64,000 nt of DNA, from the NCBI GenBank assembly GCA_014281115.1, contig JACONQ010000002.1:3906001-3970000 (forward strand), read 5' to 3'. This document shows positions 35,953 through 46,527 of the stretch, piece after piece. This stretch comes from Laburnicola sp. R22_1. Taxonomy: Eukaryota; Ascomycota; Dothideomycetes; Pleosporales; Didymosphaeriaceae. Positions within the stretch are counted from its first letter, which is position 1, and each line of letters opens with the position of its first letter. A program made the position numbers and the translations under genes. The notes below the pieces were generated by a model. It was not told the origin of the DNA, did not search any database, and saw nothing but the letters and a program-made list of their open reading frames with translations.

Positions 35953-37143
35953 AGTAATTACTATTTAGTAAGAGACTTTAACTTTATACTTTAAGAAATC
36001 TTTTTAAAAAGCTTACTAAGTAGCTTACTAAGCTTTTTTTAAATTCTAGCTAATTAAAGAGCTTTATTTACTAATTAATTAGTATTATTTTAATAGTATA
36101 GATGCTATAGGTACCCTAGGTACTCTAGATACACTAGTAGTATAGGTATATATTCTTATACAATTTTATATATATATACACTAAAAAAAGTAGTATTATA
36201 GGTGCGCTTAAAGCGCTTTTAGTGCGTAAATATATATAGAGCCGCCTAGGTACTATAAATACGCACGCGTACTTAAATTTTTTCTAATATAATTTAATAA
36301 TATATATATATAAATAGCTTAATATAAACTATTAAGCTTAACTATAAAATATTAGTAAGGTAACTAGTATACCTATATATAACTATTACTAGTAGAATAA
36401 AGTTTAGCTATAATAAGTAGCACTATTAAATTTTAGAAAGGTGCTAAAAAATTTCTAATTAATAAAACTAGTAAATTATTTACTAGATGTGTATACTACT
36501 TTTTAGTATTATTACTATATAGTTTTTAATTTAATATAATCTATATATATATTTTAACACTATAGTTACTATCTATTATTATTAGTAATAGTCTAAGTAA
36601 TAGTAGCAATACTATATAATTATATAGTAAGTATCTAGTAAATAAAATAGCTAAATAATAATAATATTATTTTACGTACAAATCCTGTCTAGTAAGGCAT
36701 TTCTAAAATCTAACTATATATAGTTAGAAATATATACAGCTATACTACTAGTTATATATAGTTTAAGTATAGAAATAAAACTAAATCTACTATAAATATA
36801 AACTTAACTAAAAACTCTAGACTTTTCTTAAAAGACACTTTTTACGCGCTATATTATTAATGCCACATACGCTTTACGCGGTGTCTATTTTCTAGACTCT
36901 AAAATAGACAACATAAGAGTAATACTATTCTAACTCTAGCCTATATAATTATCTTATTAGCCCGTAGTGCATTGTAAGCAGATAGTAGTTAGGCTTTTAT
37001 ATGTTAGATCTAGGTACTTAGCCTTCTAAAATTATGTTGGAGATGGATAGGCCTTATATGACCCAAATACTATGTCATCACAAGGAACTCTCATCGTTAA
37101 GTACATTATACTAACTCGATGCGCTTTTTTTGTGACTACCTTT
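35953..37143. other. RIP-degraded AT-rich DNA right of G3
   Basis: Very AT-rich, no open frame of note, no recognisable element. Contains short motif repeats such as GGTACCCTAGGTACTCTAG near 36.11 kb. It is the continuation of the DNA at 4281-5535 that G3 split. Composition rises towards gene-like values from about 37.0 kb. Confidence 0.5.
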
Positions 37144-37236
37144 TACGCTCTTTTTGTTTACTAAGCAGGGGGCTCTGCCTTTTTTTTGTCATGTTATTTA
37201 AGATAAAAGCCTTTGTTGTCCTACCCCTAGGTAGAT
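37144..37236 (+). repeat. Right copy of the direct repeat bracketing the transposon nest
   Basis: Same orientation as 4771-4859. It keeps C and G where the left copy has T and A (GCAGGGGGCTCTGCC against GTAGAGGGCTTTGCT), so this copy at the gene-side border is less mutated. Confidence 0.6.
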
Positions 37237-40202
37237 TAATTTAACACGCCATACTAACTTGATATTGCTTTACATGCGGCCGCACGGGCATATTCCCACT
37301 CCAAGCTATTAGGCGCGGAATGGCACCAGTGCGTTAGCCATGTCTGTGACACCGAATAGTGAAGGTGCATCTGCGATCGCCATACCGCTTCCAAAGCTTG
37401 GCACAGCAGAGCAGCACCTAGGTAGAGTACCTAGCACGTGCCTAGGTAGTAATCCTATATGCAAATACACACTACCTGAAAGAAGACTTCGCGCACTCTC
37501 GGTACACGGTATAACGCTGTTATAGAAAGTTATAGGGGTGCTAGAAAAACGCTTTGAAACAAGGTAAAGTAGTAAGACAGGTTTAGCGGCCGTTCGGGGA
37601 GAGCATGTGAAAATCAGCCCCTCATAATGGAGTCGATCACAAGCTGTACCATGGTCCACGGGTACCAAAGTTAACGACAATAACGTGACGCGCGGTTGCC
37701 TGCGCAGTACGCAAATACACACTACATACTAGCTTGCAGAGACAAGCGCATGTTGGTTTCGACGCAGTGTGCAGTGTGCCCTACATACGGTACATACGAA
37801 CCGCGGGGTGCTCGTGCGAGAATTCGAATTGCGCATATTCTGTCAGCCTTGCAGGACCCCGCGCCCACGTTTTCGTATCGAAGGAGCCGAGTAACACGCG
37901 CTAGGAACCATCTATAGTGTTTCTACGAGACCGACAAGGGACTGGTTGGAAGAGGGCTGTATGGTTCCAACTCTGTACCGGACCAATGACCCGGCAAGCC
38001 ATGCAGGTCCTCGCGATGTACATCAAGACGAACAACCATCCCGTGCGCCACTCAACCCAGTGTCCAGGCAACAGGTGGGGTTCGAGCGGGATCTGCCGTT
38101 GTGTAGAACGGGAGGTACCGCTGCGGCAACACGGTCCAAGTGGAAGATGAGGCTATCCGTATCATGGAGGGAAACTATTAGGATTCGGGCACCACTATTT
38201 GATATTGCATCGTATGGTCGCGCCAAGAGAGCGAGCGTTCCTTTCGGAAGAGCCCTAGCTTTTCTCTGGTGGACAGGAGGATTCAGCAGACGCGAGGGAA
38301 TCGCTGCTTGTTGAGCAATCCCCAAACATTCTCTTTAACTTGCTCAGAGCTGGATGATCACTATAGTCGAATGTGCTGGTATTGCTGGCCTCGCTCGTGA
38401 CATTGATATGCGATTCCTCTATCGAGACGCATTGCGCCTGAAAGGTAGTGCATCAGAACCAACAAGCCCCAATGTCGAATAGGCTTCTCGATGCCGGTCA
38501 CTTCCCTTCGCCAGGAGCTGAATTCGATTCGAAAGAGGCATCGCACAAGGCGCCCATTGACGATAAGCGATGTGAGTCAAGGTAGAAAACAGGATGTATA
38601 GGCCGCCAAAATTAGGCACGGCACAAGGAAGAGATGGATGAAAAATGTGAACGTGACGATACGAGAGGCTATTTCATCTTCGACGTGGAAACAAGAACTG
38701 ACTTTCGGGTGGATCCGCAGTTCGCTCCCGCATGGGAGGCCTCGATTATTTCGACTGCTAGAATGATGACGAAGGATGGTTTCGCCAGAGCTCTTTTGAA
38801 CTGCAGAGTTACAGGTCGCGGAGTCTGGTCTTATCTGGCAAGTCCGAAGCATATACACACAGAAGGTGACAGAAACAAGCATTCCTTCGTTAGATGTTAC
38901 CTAGGTAACTGCTCAAAATGGCTGTACGTACGTCCATACCTACTCGGTACCCCGCATTATGCGCAATCAGACGACGTGGATCTACGGGGAGGTGTGGCGA
39001 TCAAACATGGCTCGAGCCTACCTAAACGGGATCCGACATGGAGCCCAAAGTATCTGCAGAAGTATAGCCGCAAGGAATAGGATGACGGACCCAGAGAAGA
39101 GCTTTTGCAGCTCGGCGAATTCCAGCCCAATGCAGGCATTTCGGCGTTCAAAGTAAGTTCGCGGCTGGGTCCTGGCCTGATACAGCGGATGGTGGCGGCA
39201 ACGGCTGCGGGTAGCTCCAAAGTAACGGCCAACAAGGCGTCAAATGATAACTGGGCGGTGAGACGACAGTTTGATAAGGCGGAACGCCACGACGAGCCGA
39301 GGCCGACGGCGTCGTTTGTCCTGCCTGCCCGCGCCCGCCGTCGCTTCACCCACGCAGCATTGCGAAATTCTAAATTCTACCGAGGGATCGACGTCCGGGC
39401 CGACGAGCTAGCACCGTGAAAGGTATGGCGGCCTGCCGTTGAAAAGTGACAGCTCGTTGCTCTGAGCTAGTGACGGTACATGCATGGTCGCGCCCAAGCG
39501 TGCTGGTGCGCCCGAGCTGAGAGCTCTGTGGACTGGCGAGAATGGTTCGTCGTGGCGGCCACGAGCATCTGCCCTCTCACCAGCAATGGCTTCTTGCTGA
39601 GAAAACACAACGGACCATCCGCGAGTAGAAGTCGATAGCGGGACGCACGACTCGATTCGACGGATGGACGGTTGGGACTTGGAGTTGCAATTTCCTACTT
39701 CCATGGTGGTTGGGACGGTTTCTTCCGCCTGGCCATCACGCCTCGCGCCATCCGTTGTCTCTCGTCACTGGGCGCCAGTGCAAGGGCGGCCGTTTGTTGG
39801 TGCAAGTCTGATGGAGAGCACGCTTGCGCATGCCCACGTCGTGTCGGCCGGCTCGAAAAGAGGCCGCAGCCCGACCGGGGTGCCATGTGTGCGGCGCCGG
39901 GATCGCAGCGCGAGCCGGGGGAGCTGTAGTGGACTGTGTCGTTTGTACAAGACGACATCGACAAACGGCAGACGGGGCTCTTGGGGATACATACAGTACG
40001 AGAAGGGCCTGCGGGCACCCGAGGCTGGGAGCCGTCAATACTCTCTCCAGCAACGGCGCGCTCTGTCTGGCACACGTTACTCGTGCGGGTACAGACACGC
40101 ACACACACACACTCACTCACTCACACAGACGCACACACACACCCAACGGCAGGTACCAGCGCGCAGGGCTGATGGACTGGCCGTGCCAGGAGAGTCGACG
40201 GT

Positions 40203-40233
<31 letters not shown>

Positions 40234-40640
40234 CGGGGATGGCTCTGGGGGGCCGCTGGGACTGCCCATGGCGTCTGTCTGGCGCCGGCTAATCATCGAG
40301 ACAGGTGCGCGAAGCCCAAGGCGCGTGGGAATGGGCGGGCACCAGAGGCACACGACGCAGCCCTTGTGCGCATCGCATCACTGCAACCTGCAACACGCTG
40401 CGGGCGCAGACGGGGGCCTGTTCAAGCTATTGGCTATTTGGCCAACAGTCGCGCCGCCAGGGATGCCCTGGCCCGTCCGGGGCCACCCTGGCCGCCTCTG
40501 CTGCGCGACCTTCGCTCCCGCGCACGGAACAAGTGCCAACGGCTGTGTACAAGAGTGTCGCGGCCGTCCGCCGCAAAGCGGCAGCAATCTAACAGCGAGT
40601 GCGAAAGAGGGCCGTCTTCTCTCGCGGCGCTGTCGATGCC
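37237..40640. other. Border region without a recognisable gene
   Basis: Normal composition returns, with many short overlapping frames on both strands. The longest (39664-40650, 39824-41092, 38634-39080 on the plus strand) have no family motif, and the first two read through microsatellites. A CACACA-type repeat lies at 40091-40142 and a (GAC)10 tract at 40204-40233. Short repeats such as GCAAATACACACTAC recur near 37.46 and 37.71 kb. Confidence 0.5.
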
Positions 40641-40644
40641 TCCG

Positions 40645-40653
40645 TTATAAAAC
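40645..40653 (+). promoter_or_regulatory. TATA box of the 48-residue protein gene
   Basis: TTATAAAAC followed by about 250 bp of strongly pyrimidine-rich sequence up to the ATG at 40946. A TATA box plus CT-rich leader is typical of highly expressed fungal genes. The leader of about 270 nt may contain an intron. Confidence 0.6.
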
Positions 40654-40945
40654 ACCCCACGTCCCCCCCATCCGCCAGCTCTGCCACTCTGCCTCCGCCT
40701 TGCCCTCGCACATCGCCGCCCTCTCCAGGACCTGCCGCTGGTGCCTACTGTCATCCTACCTCTCCGCCAGCCCTCCGCCCCCATTCCTCTTCCATCCCGC
40801 CGCCGCCGCCCGGCCTGCGCCCACCGTTCGTCAGCTGCACCCTTTGTCGCAGCAGCAAGACACGCGTGTGCCCCACCAATCACGCTCCCACCCCCCGCCT
40901 CCGGCCTCACGCCGGCTCGCCCGTTGTCAGTCGTTCACCACCACC

Positions 40946-41092
40946 ATGTGCACGCGAGTCACGCACATCTATGCGTGCGGTCACGTTGTCTCCGAGAAGG
41001 CTCCCTGCGCCACATCGCGAAGTACCAACTGCGGCGAGAACAAGACCAAGAACGTCAAGCACGACGAAAAGTGTGATCGCTGTGACCACTAA
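40946..41092 (+). CDS. Small Cys/His-rich protein, 48 residues
   Basis: The start ATG lies in a good context (CACCACC-ATG-TG). The protein begins MCTRVTHIYACGH and ends KHDEKCDRCDH, with cysteines at 2, 11, 21, 29, 43 and 46 and histidines near 7, 13, 39 and 48, a spacing that could bind a metal ion. I recall similar conserved small proteins of unknown function in other Dothideomycetes, but cannot confirm this here. It is the last part of a longer in-frame open stretch, but the TATA box, CT-rich leader and microsatellites upstream make that N-terminus unlikely. A candidate 3'-UTR intron (GTACGC at 41096, AG at 41149, with a CTCTGAC branch site) follows directly. No function can be assigned. 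Confidence 0.72.
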   Translation: MCTRVTHIYACGHVVSEKAPCATSRSTNCGENKTKNVKHDEKCDRCDH

Positions 41093-43261
41093 GAGGTACG
41101 CGCCGCCCCCATCACACCTGGTGACACCCTCTCTGACAGCTGTCTCCAGCGTGCCACCGCAGACTTTATCCGGACCACATCCCTATGGCGGCCGGTGGCA
41201 CGCCAAAGGGTGCCCTACCGAGCACGCAGCCTGCGCTTCCATGCAGCGCGCGTAGCTCGACCTTCTAGACCTCGGGCTTGCTGAGAGCCTCACAGCTCGC
41301 CAGCCCGCAGGCTGCATTTCACGGCGTCACGGAGACAGAAGCGCAGGCGTTGGGCGGGGCATTGGGATCCACGGGGGCCTGGGACCATCGTGAGTCTGGC
41401 GTTTTGAACTTGGGTCCGGTTCTTGCATCGCACTTGACGTCTTGTATTACTCTACGCGTTCTCTCTTCACAGTATTTGTGCCTCTCTCCACGTCCCTGTT
41501 TTCGGACCGTGGGCACATGGGCGAATCGGCTGCCTTAATCCTTGGGCTTTATTTTCTTACTTGCGACATGTTTCGACACGGGCTGCGTGTCGCCAAGGCG
41601 GGGCATCGGGAGGGATTTCAGACAGAAAAGCGTCTTCAATTAATGCATGGGCGCCTGCGGCAGCATCCCGAACTGTATCCGCAAGGCGCGCCTCCTCTTC
41701 ACCAGCTCTCTTGCACCCCACGACATTGAAGTACCCCCTTGCTGCAAGCAAGCCAATCACCTGCTGATGATCTGCTTGTCGGTGACGAATGTTTACAGGG
41801 CGCGGATGCAGCACCGTTTCTCGCCAATCGGTACGGCAAAGCTACCGCGTCTACTGTACAGGACCTGTACCCGGCTCATCGCTACACAGCTAATAACGGC
41901 ATACCTCAAAACCAGTTTCGAGCAGTTCTGGAGTCAACCAGGCGCCAAGCCATCCTTATTTGTCGTTGATAGTTTTCACATCAGCCCAACATGGCCCTTT
42001 TCAAGCCAGGCAACTGATATGGTGTCCAGTGAGGAGTGGGGTGATGGGCCGCGATAAGTGACTATGTCATGGTGGCATATCCCACCTTGCTGCACGGACA
42101 CGGCCTGGAAGCCGGCGTAACATCCAACCAGGAAATCACAGCATGGCTGCGCAATCAGACGGGCCTCGTCTTACCCCCCGTGATCCTCCCGCAATGCCTA
42201 GGGCCGACCCGTAGGCCACACAACGGTGAACACCCCGGCCTGCTATGCGCTGCCGATGGCTGTTCAACTGCTAGCACATGCAGCCTTTCTGACCTGAGTC
42301 CGGAGGCCATCCACTCCAGGCCAAAGCAACGCGAACCGAAGGCAATCGTGCACGCCTTTATGCGACACTGCGGCGAGGGCGGCGTGCCTCTGTATATGGC
42401 ATAGAGGTGATCTCCATATAGCCGAGTATGAGAGTATATTCGCGATCGATATAGTGTAACTTCCGCATTCGGTTACTCACAGCCCTGCAAATTGTCCCCA
42501 GGGCCACTTTAATCAATCCTGGAACTGTCCGTCCATAGTGAGTGGATCCTATCCGTACGGTGTTCAATTAGCTCCGGAGAGGCTGTCTGTGCATGGGTGA
42601 AGACACTGTATGGAAACCAATGTCCTTGGTCTCTGTATATTTTGGGCGTATTTTGCCTGAGCAGCTGTGGACTTGGACGCGCACACTTACCGCCCTCACC
42701 GTGACCCTTGTCCAGTGGTCGTTTACATATTTGCCTTACCGTGTATGCAGGACTTCTGCCGCCAAGTTCCCGGTCGCTTTTTCCACGCCTTGTTCGCTTG
42801 CTCGTATGAGTGCTGGCTTGTGACGATTCTGCAGAAGCGATGTTTTGCATGGCATGCATGATCGAGCATGCAGCGACGCCATGCGGCTCTGCTTGAGTTT
42901 CTATTTCAGGTGGGTTTAGAAGCTCGTTTCTCGAGACTCGTACGCGAAGAGCGCATCAACGCGCTTGGAATAAACATGTTTCGTGACGTGCGCTGTAACC
43001 AACGACACAGCAACAATGCTCTCATATCCGTGGTGTCGTGGTTCTGACTGCATGCAGCAGGCAAAGTTGGGCGAACGACAATTATTATTAGTATCATCAT
43101 TATGATCATGGTTGTGTGGATTACAGTGTTGGTGTAGGACGGATCGGATGGCAGTGGCCGCCGAGCGCACTTTCCGTGCTCGGCTCACCTTAGCTCTTGG
43201 CACCGAACGGTAAGCGTGACTTCTGCTTCCAATTTACCCACAACCACCGTGCCGACCCTCG
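41093..43261. other. Intergenic; 3' UTR candidate intron and no other gene recognised
   Basis: A possible 54-nt intron at 41096-41149 belongs to the preceding transcript. The rest, to the mdm12 start, holds only short frames of no recognisable family. The AT-rich ATTATTATTAGTATCATC near 43.08 kb is a weak simple-sequence patch. Confidence 0.5.
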
Positions 43262-44557
43262 ATGTCGATTGATATCAATTGGGATACGTTGACGGGCGGC
43301 TCAGACGGCTCTGCGCGGGCAGAGACCATCCGCGCCTTCATCCATGACCGATTTCAGCTGGTGACGCTGCCGCGTTTCATCCGCTCCGTCCACGTCCATT
43401 CGTTCGACTTTGGAAGCGTCCCACCAGAAATCGAGATCAAAGACATCTGCGACCCACTTCCTGACTTTTACGAGGAGGACGAAGACTATCCAGATGAGGA
43501 CGAGCATGGCGACGCGGCAGCTGACGACAAAGGGGTCGCCAGCGACCATCCTGTCCGCACTTCAGAGGAGCGGCGTAGAGACGCGGCCAGAGGACCGTCG
43601 GGCGTCGAACAGGCTTCAGTGGATCGGTCACGCCTAGCGCCGCCGTTTGGAAACGCGAGAGCCCCCGGCCTTCGGACCACGCTGACACCGGTCGAACAAT
43701 TGGGAAGCCCTTTTCTCCCAAGGGTTTCAACGCCCGGCATTCCTGGCGGCACTTCCAACATCAACTACTTCCATCTTCCGCTCGGCGCTGGTCTTTCTGG
43801 GACCACGACTCCTCTGGCTGCTGTAGCTGGAGCGCAGCTCCAGGGTTGGCCTGACTTTGCCAATGTCCGACCCTCCACGCCGACTAACATGCGTCTCCGC
43901 CATGCGGCTTCGATGAATTCCCTCACATTGACCCCGCAGTCGAACCCGGACCCCACTACGCGTCCGTCATCCCAACACCAACACGATCCAGAACGGAGTA
44001 ACTCGCTGGCTGCTGCCTCAGGCCACTCGTCTGAGGATAGGTACGACAGAACACCATCCCCGTCACCTCCTCGTATGCGAGAGAAGAGCCCCGAAGACGT
44101 CCAGGTCGTGTCGCATGTGCTGTATTCCGGCGATATCAAAATGTCTCTGACGGCAGAAATTCTGCTAGACTACCCAATGCCAAGCTTCGTCGGCATACCT
44201 TTGAAGCTAAACATCACCGGGCTAACCTTTGATGGAGTTGCTATCCTGGCGTACATAAAAAAGCGGGCCCACTTCTGCTTTCTCTCTCCCGACGATGCTG
44301 ATGCACTAATCGGCGGCGAAACCAGCCTTGACTCTGTTCAGACAGAAGTGCAGAGGCAGGAACGTCCACTTGCACAACATCCACGCGTCGGTGGGCTACT
44401 GGAGCATATCAAAGTCGAGAGCGAGATCGGAGGTAGGGGCGACGGCAGGCAGGTCCTCAAGAATGTCGGCAAGGTGGAGTCCTTCGTGCTGGAACAGGTC
44501 AGGCGCATCTTTGAGGACGAATTTGTCTACCCAAGCTTCTGGACGTTCCTTGTATAA
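43262..44557 (+). CDS. mdm12: Mdm12, ERMES complex SMP-domain subunit
   Basis: Mdm12 is the cytosolic subunit of the ER-mitochondria encounter structure, bridging Mmm1 in the ER and Mdm34/Mdm10 in the mitochondrial outer membrane and binding phospholipids. The single-exon gene encodes 431 residues, the normal length in filamentous fungi. The diagnostic start MSIDINWDTLTGG is followed by the SMP (lipid-binding) domain, with FDFGSVPPEIEIKDICDPLP, an acidic insert (EEDEDYPDEDEHGD, about residues 71-84), a long Ser/Pro/Thr-rich low-complexity insert (about 85-275) and the second half of the domain (LYSGDIKMSLTAEI; ILAYIKKRAHFCFL). The end RRIFEDEFVYPSFWTFLV is also typical. No transmembrane helix is seen, as expected. 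Confidence 0.97.
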   Translation: MSIDINWDTLTGGSDGSARAETIRAFIHDRFQLVTLPRFIRSVHVHSFDFGSVPPEIEIKDICDPLPDFYEEDEDYPDEDEHGDAAADDKGVASDHPVRTSEERRRDAARGPSGVEQASVDRSRLAPPFGNARAPGLRTTLTPVEQLGSPFLPRVSTPGIPGGTSNINYFHLPLGAGLSGTTTPLAAVAGAQLQGWPDFANVRPSTPTNMRLRHAASMNSLTLTPQSNPDPTTRPSSQHQHDPERSNSLAAASGHSSEDRYDRTPSPSPPRMREKSPEDVQVVSHVLYSGDIKMSLTAEILLDYPMPSFVGIPLKLNITGLTFDGVAILAYIKKRAHFCFLSPDDADALIGGETSLDSVQTEVQRQERPLAQHPRVGGLLEHIKVESEIGGRGDGRQVLKNVGKVESFVLEQVRRIFEDEFVYPSFWTFLV

Positions 44558-46527
44558 TGTTCCCTTTGAACGACTAGCTCTACTGTGCGCTACCAAGACA
44601 GCAAAATTTTCCCTTCCTGGAATGCGTCGTACGCCAGAAGCGCTCTGCTTCGTTGTCACCTGCAGAACTGGAGCAACGCTGTGGAATACGACAGATCCAC
44701 TTGTTGCAAAAGAAGGAATTCGATCAATTGGTCAGCCGACGTGCATGTCATTCTGCGCCTCGCGAACCTTTGTACCTCCTGTCAAAATGTAGGCAAGCGT
44801 TAGCGCATGTGTTCTTTTGGCGAAGGTGATACAGGATGCATTCCCCACCGTCGGACAGAAGTCACGTTGCAGTGCATTACGGGTCTATGGTAGTACCAAG
44901 TGGTCCTGACGCAACAGCGCATTTTCAGAAAGGGTTCCCTCAGGGCCTAAATAGGCGTCTCACAGAAACGTGGATTGGCGTTCTGCCACAACTTTTTGAC
45001 ATCACGGTTACCGTTACTTACAGCGGGAATCACACGGTCAGGCCATCCCTGTCATACTGTGTATGCAGGAGACAGCGAATACATTTTTCATTCATATCCG
45101 TTTATAGTCGACCTAACCTTTTACAGATTATGAGACTTAACAGCAAGCACAACCAAGGTTCAACAGCCAAAGTACGTAAAAAAAAAGGGCGCGATTGGGA
45201 TCAACCACAGTGGGGAGCCGAAGCATGACGCGCAATCGTCAACTTCAAACTGTGCACTGTGTAAAACTCAACAAAGTACTCAACGGGTCTGCATCGAAGA
45301 CCTACAGCGAATACACTTTACTCTTGCGCTTCGCAAGTGCGACTGTCACTGACATGTCAAAGTAAGTATCCGTGGTAGCACCCGTCTTCTAATGGCACCC
45401 AACATGGCGCTTGATTCTGTACACTCAATTTCATCTCCGATGTCTGTCATGTGTGCGGCCGATCACATTCCCAGCATGCCTTACCGGTGTAACGGCGTCC
45501 TGCCCGAGTTATCCCGCAAACCCCGTCCCCGCCTCATCGGCTCTTCGACGTGCCTCCTTGCAGCGTCCTCCCTATTGCATCAAGACGCCGATTAGCGGAT
45601 ACTTGCTGCCAACGGTACATCAAGACCACATGTAACGCTGGAGCCGCTTTTGAAGAGGTGCAGCAGTGCGGTCGGGGCACGGGTAGCTCGCTCGGACGGG
45701 TCGTGAAGCAATGATTCCCTGGGCGGACAGGCTGAAATGCAAAATTGGGGTTCAACGGAGGGGCAGTTCTGCCATGTCCAAGTGGCTTGAATCAGGGCCG
45801 AGCTGGCGAGAAATTTGTGGGCGGTATGGGGCGTTATCGTGATTAGCTTTACTGGGGTATCGCATATAGGTTTGGAAGATGGCTAAGCCATTGCCCCAGC
45901 CGTCCGGAAGCACAGCGGTCGTATTCTACCCAGGTATCGCGCTTTTGGGGAGCAAACTCTCTCCGCGTTGAGCAATTTAGTAGATTCTCATCAAGGTGTT
46001 CTAAACACTCGGATTGAGCTTCATTTTCAGTATCTCCAAGGTGCCCACCTGGGCAGGTGGTCAATTTCCACGTGATGATTGTAAATTTATCTATTTGATT
46101 GAGGTTGACGCAAGGTTTGGCCCGCCTTATTTTGAGGTTCGACAGGTCTAGTAGTGGAGCCAAGTCCGACGTCAGTCCAGGGTTCAAGACAATCTTGAAA
46201 AATGCTTTCGTGAAGTCCGAACAAGAATGGATGCGCCTGGCGATCCCAGAATCCTTCGAAAATTTGTGGCGGAAAGCAGTGGCTGGGTCACCCCTCCCTT
46301 ATGTCACGCGCTTGGCACGTGCGATGGCGGGGTGATTTGAAGCTGAAACAGACATTGCGTCAACGCACAACAACAAGCTGACCCTCTACGCGTGTCTCCG
46401 CCCTCTCAGGACAACAGCGACCTTTGCATACTCGCACACTTTATTCTACATCACTTTGAGCTGAACTCCACAGCGCCTCACCAAACTTTGCACGGCTTGA
46501 AGGCAGGTCCGCTACCCCACCTGCAGC
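44558..46527. other. Intergenic; no recognisable gene
   Basis: About 2 kb between mdm12 and the Het-C gene. Only short frames on both strands, none with a family motif. It presumably holds the mdm12 3' end and the promoter of the next gene. Confidence 0.5.

Noticed and set aside
39664..40650. 328-residue open frame
   Set aside because: Overlaps the same microsatellites (His/Thr and poly-Asp runs) in another frame, with no family motif.
39824..41092. 422-residue open frame ending with the Cys/His protein
   Set aside because: It reads through CA and GAC microsatellites and over the TATA box; only the last 48 codons look like a gene.
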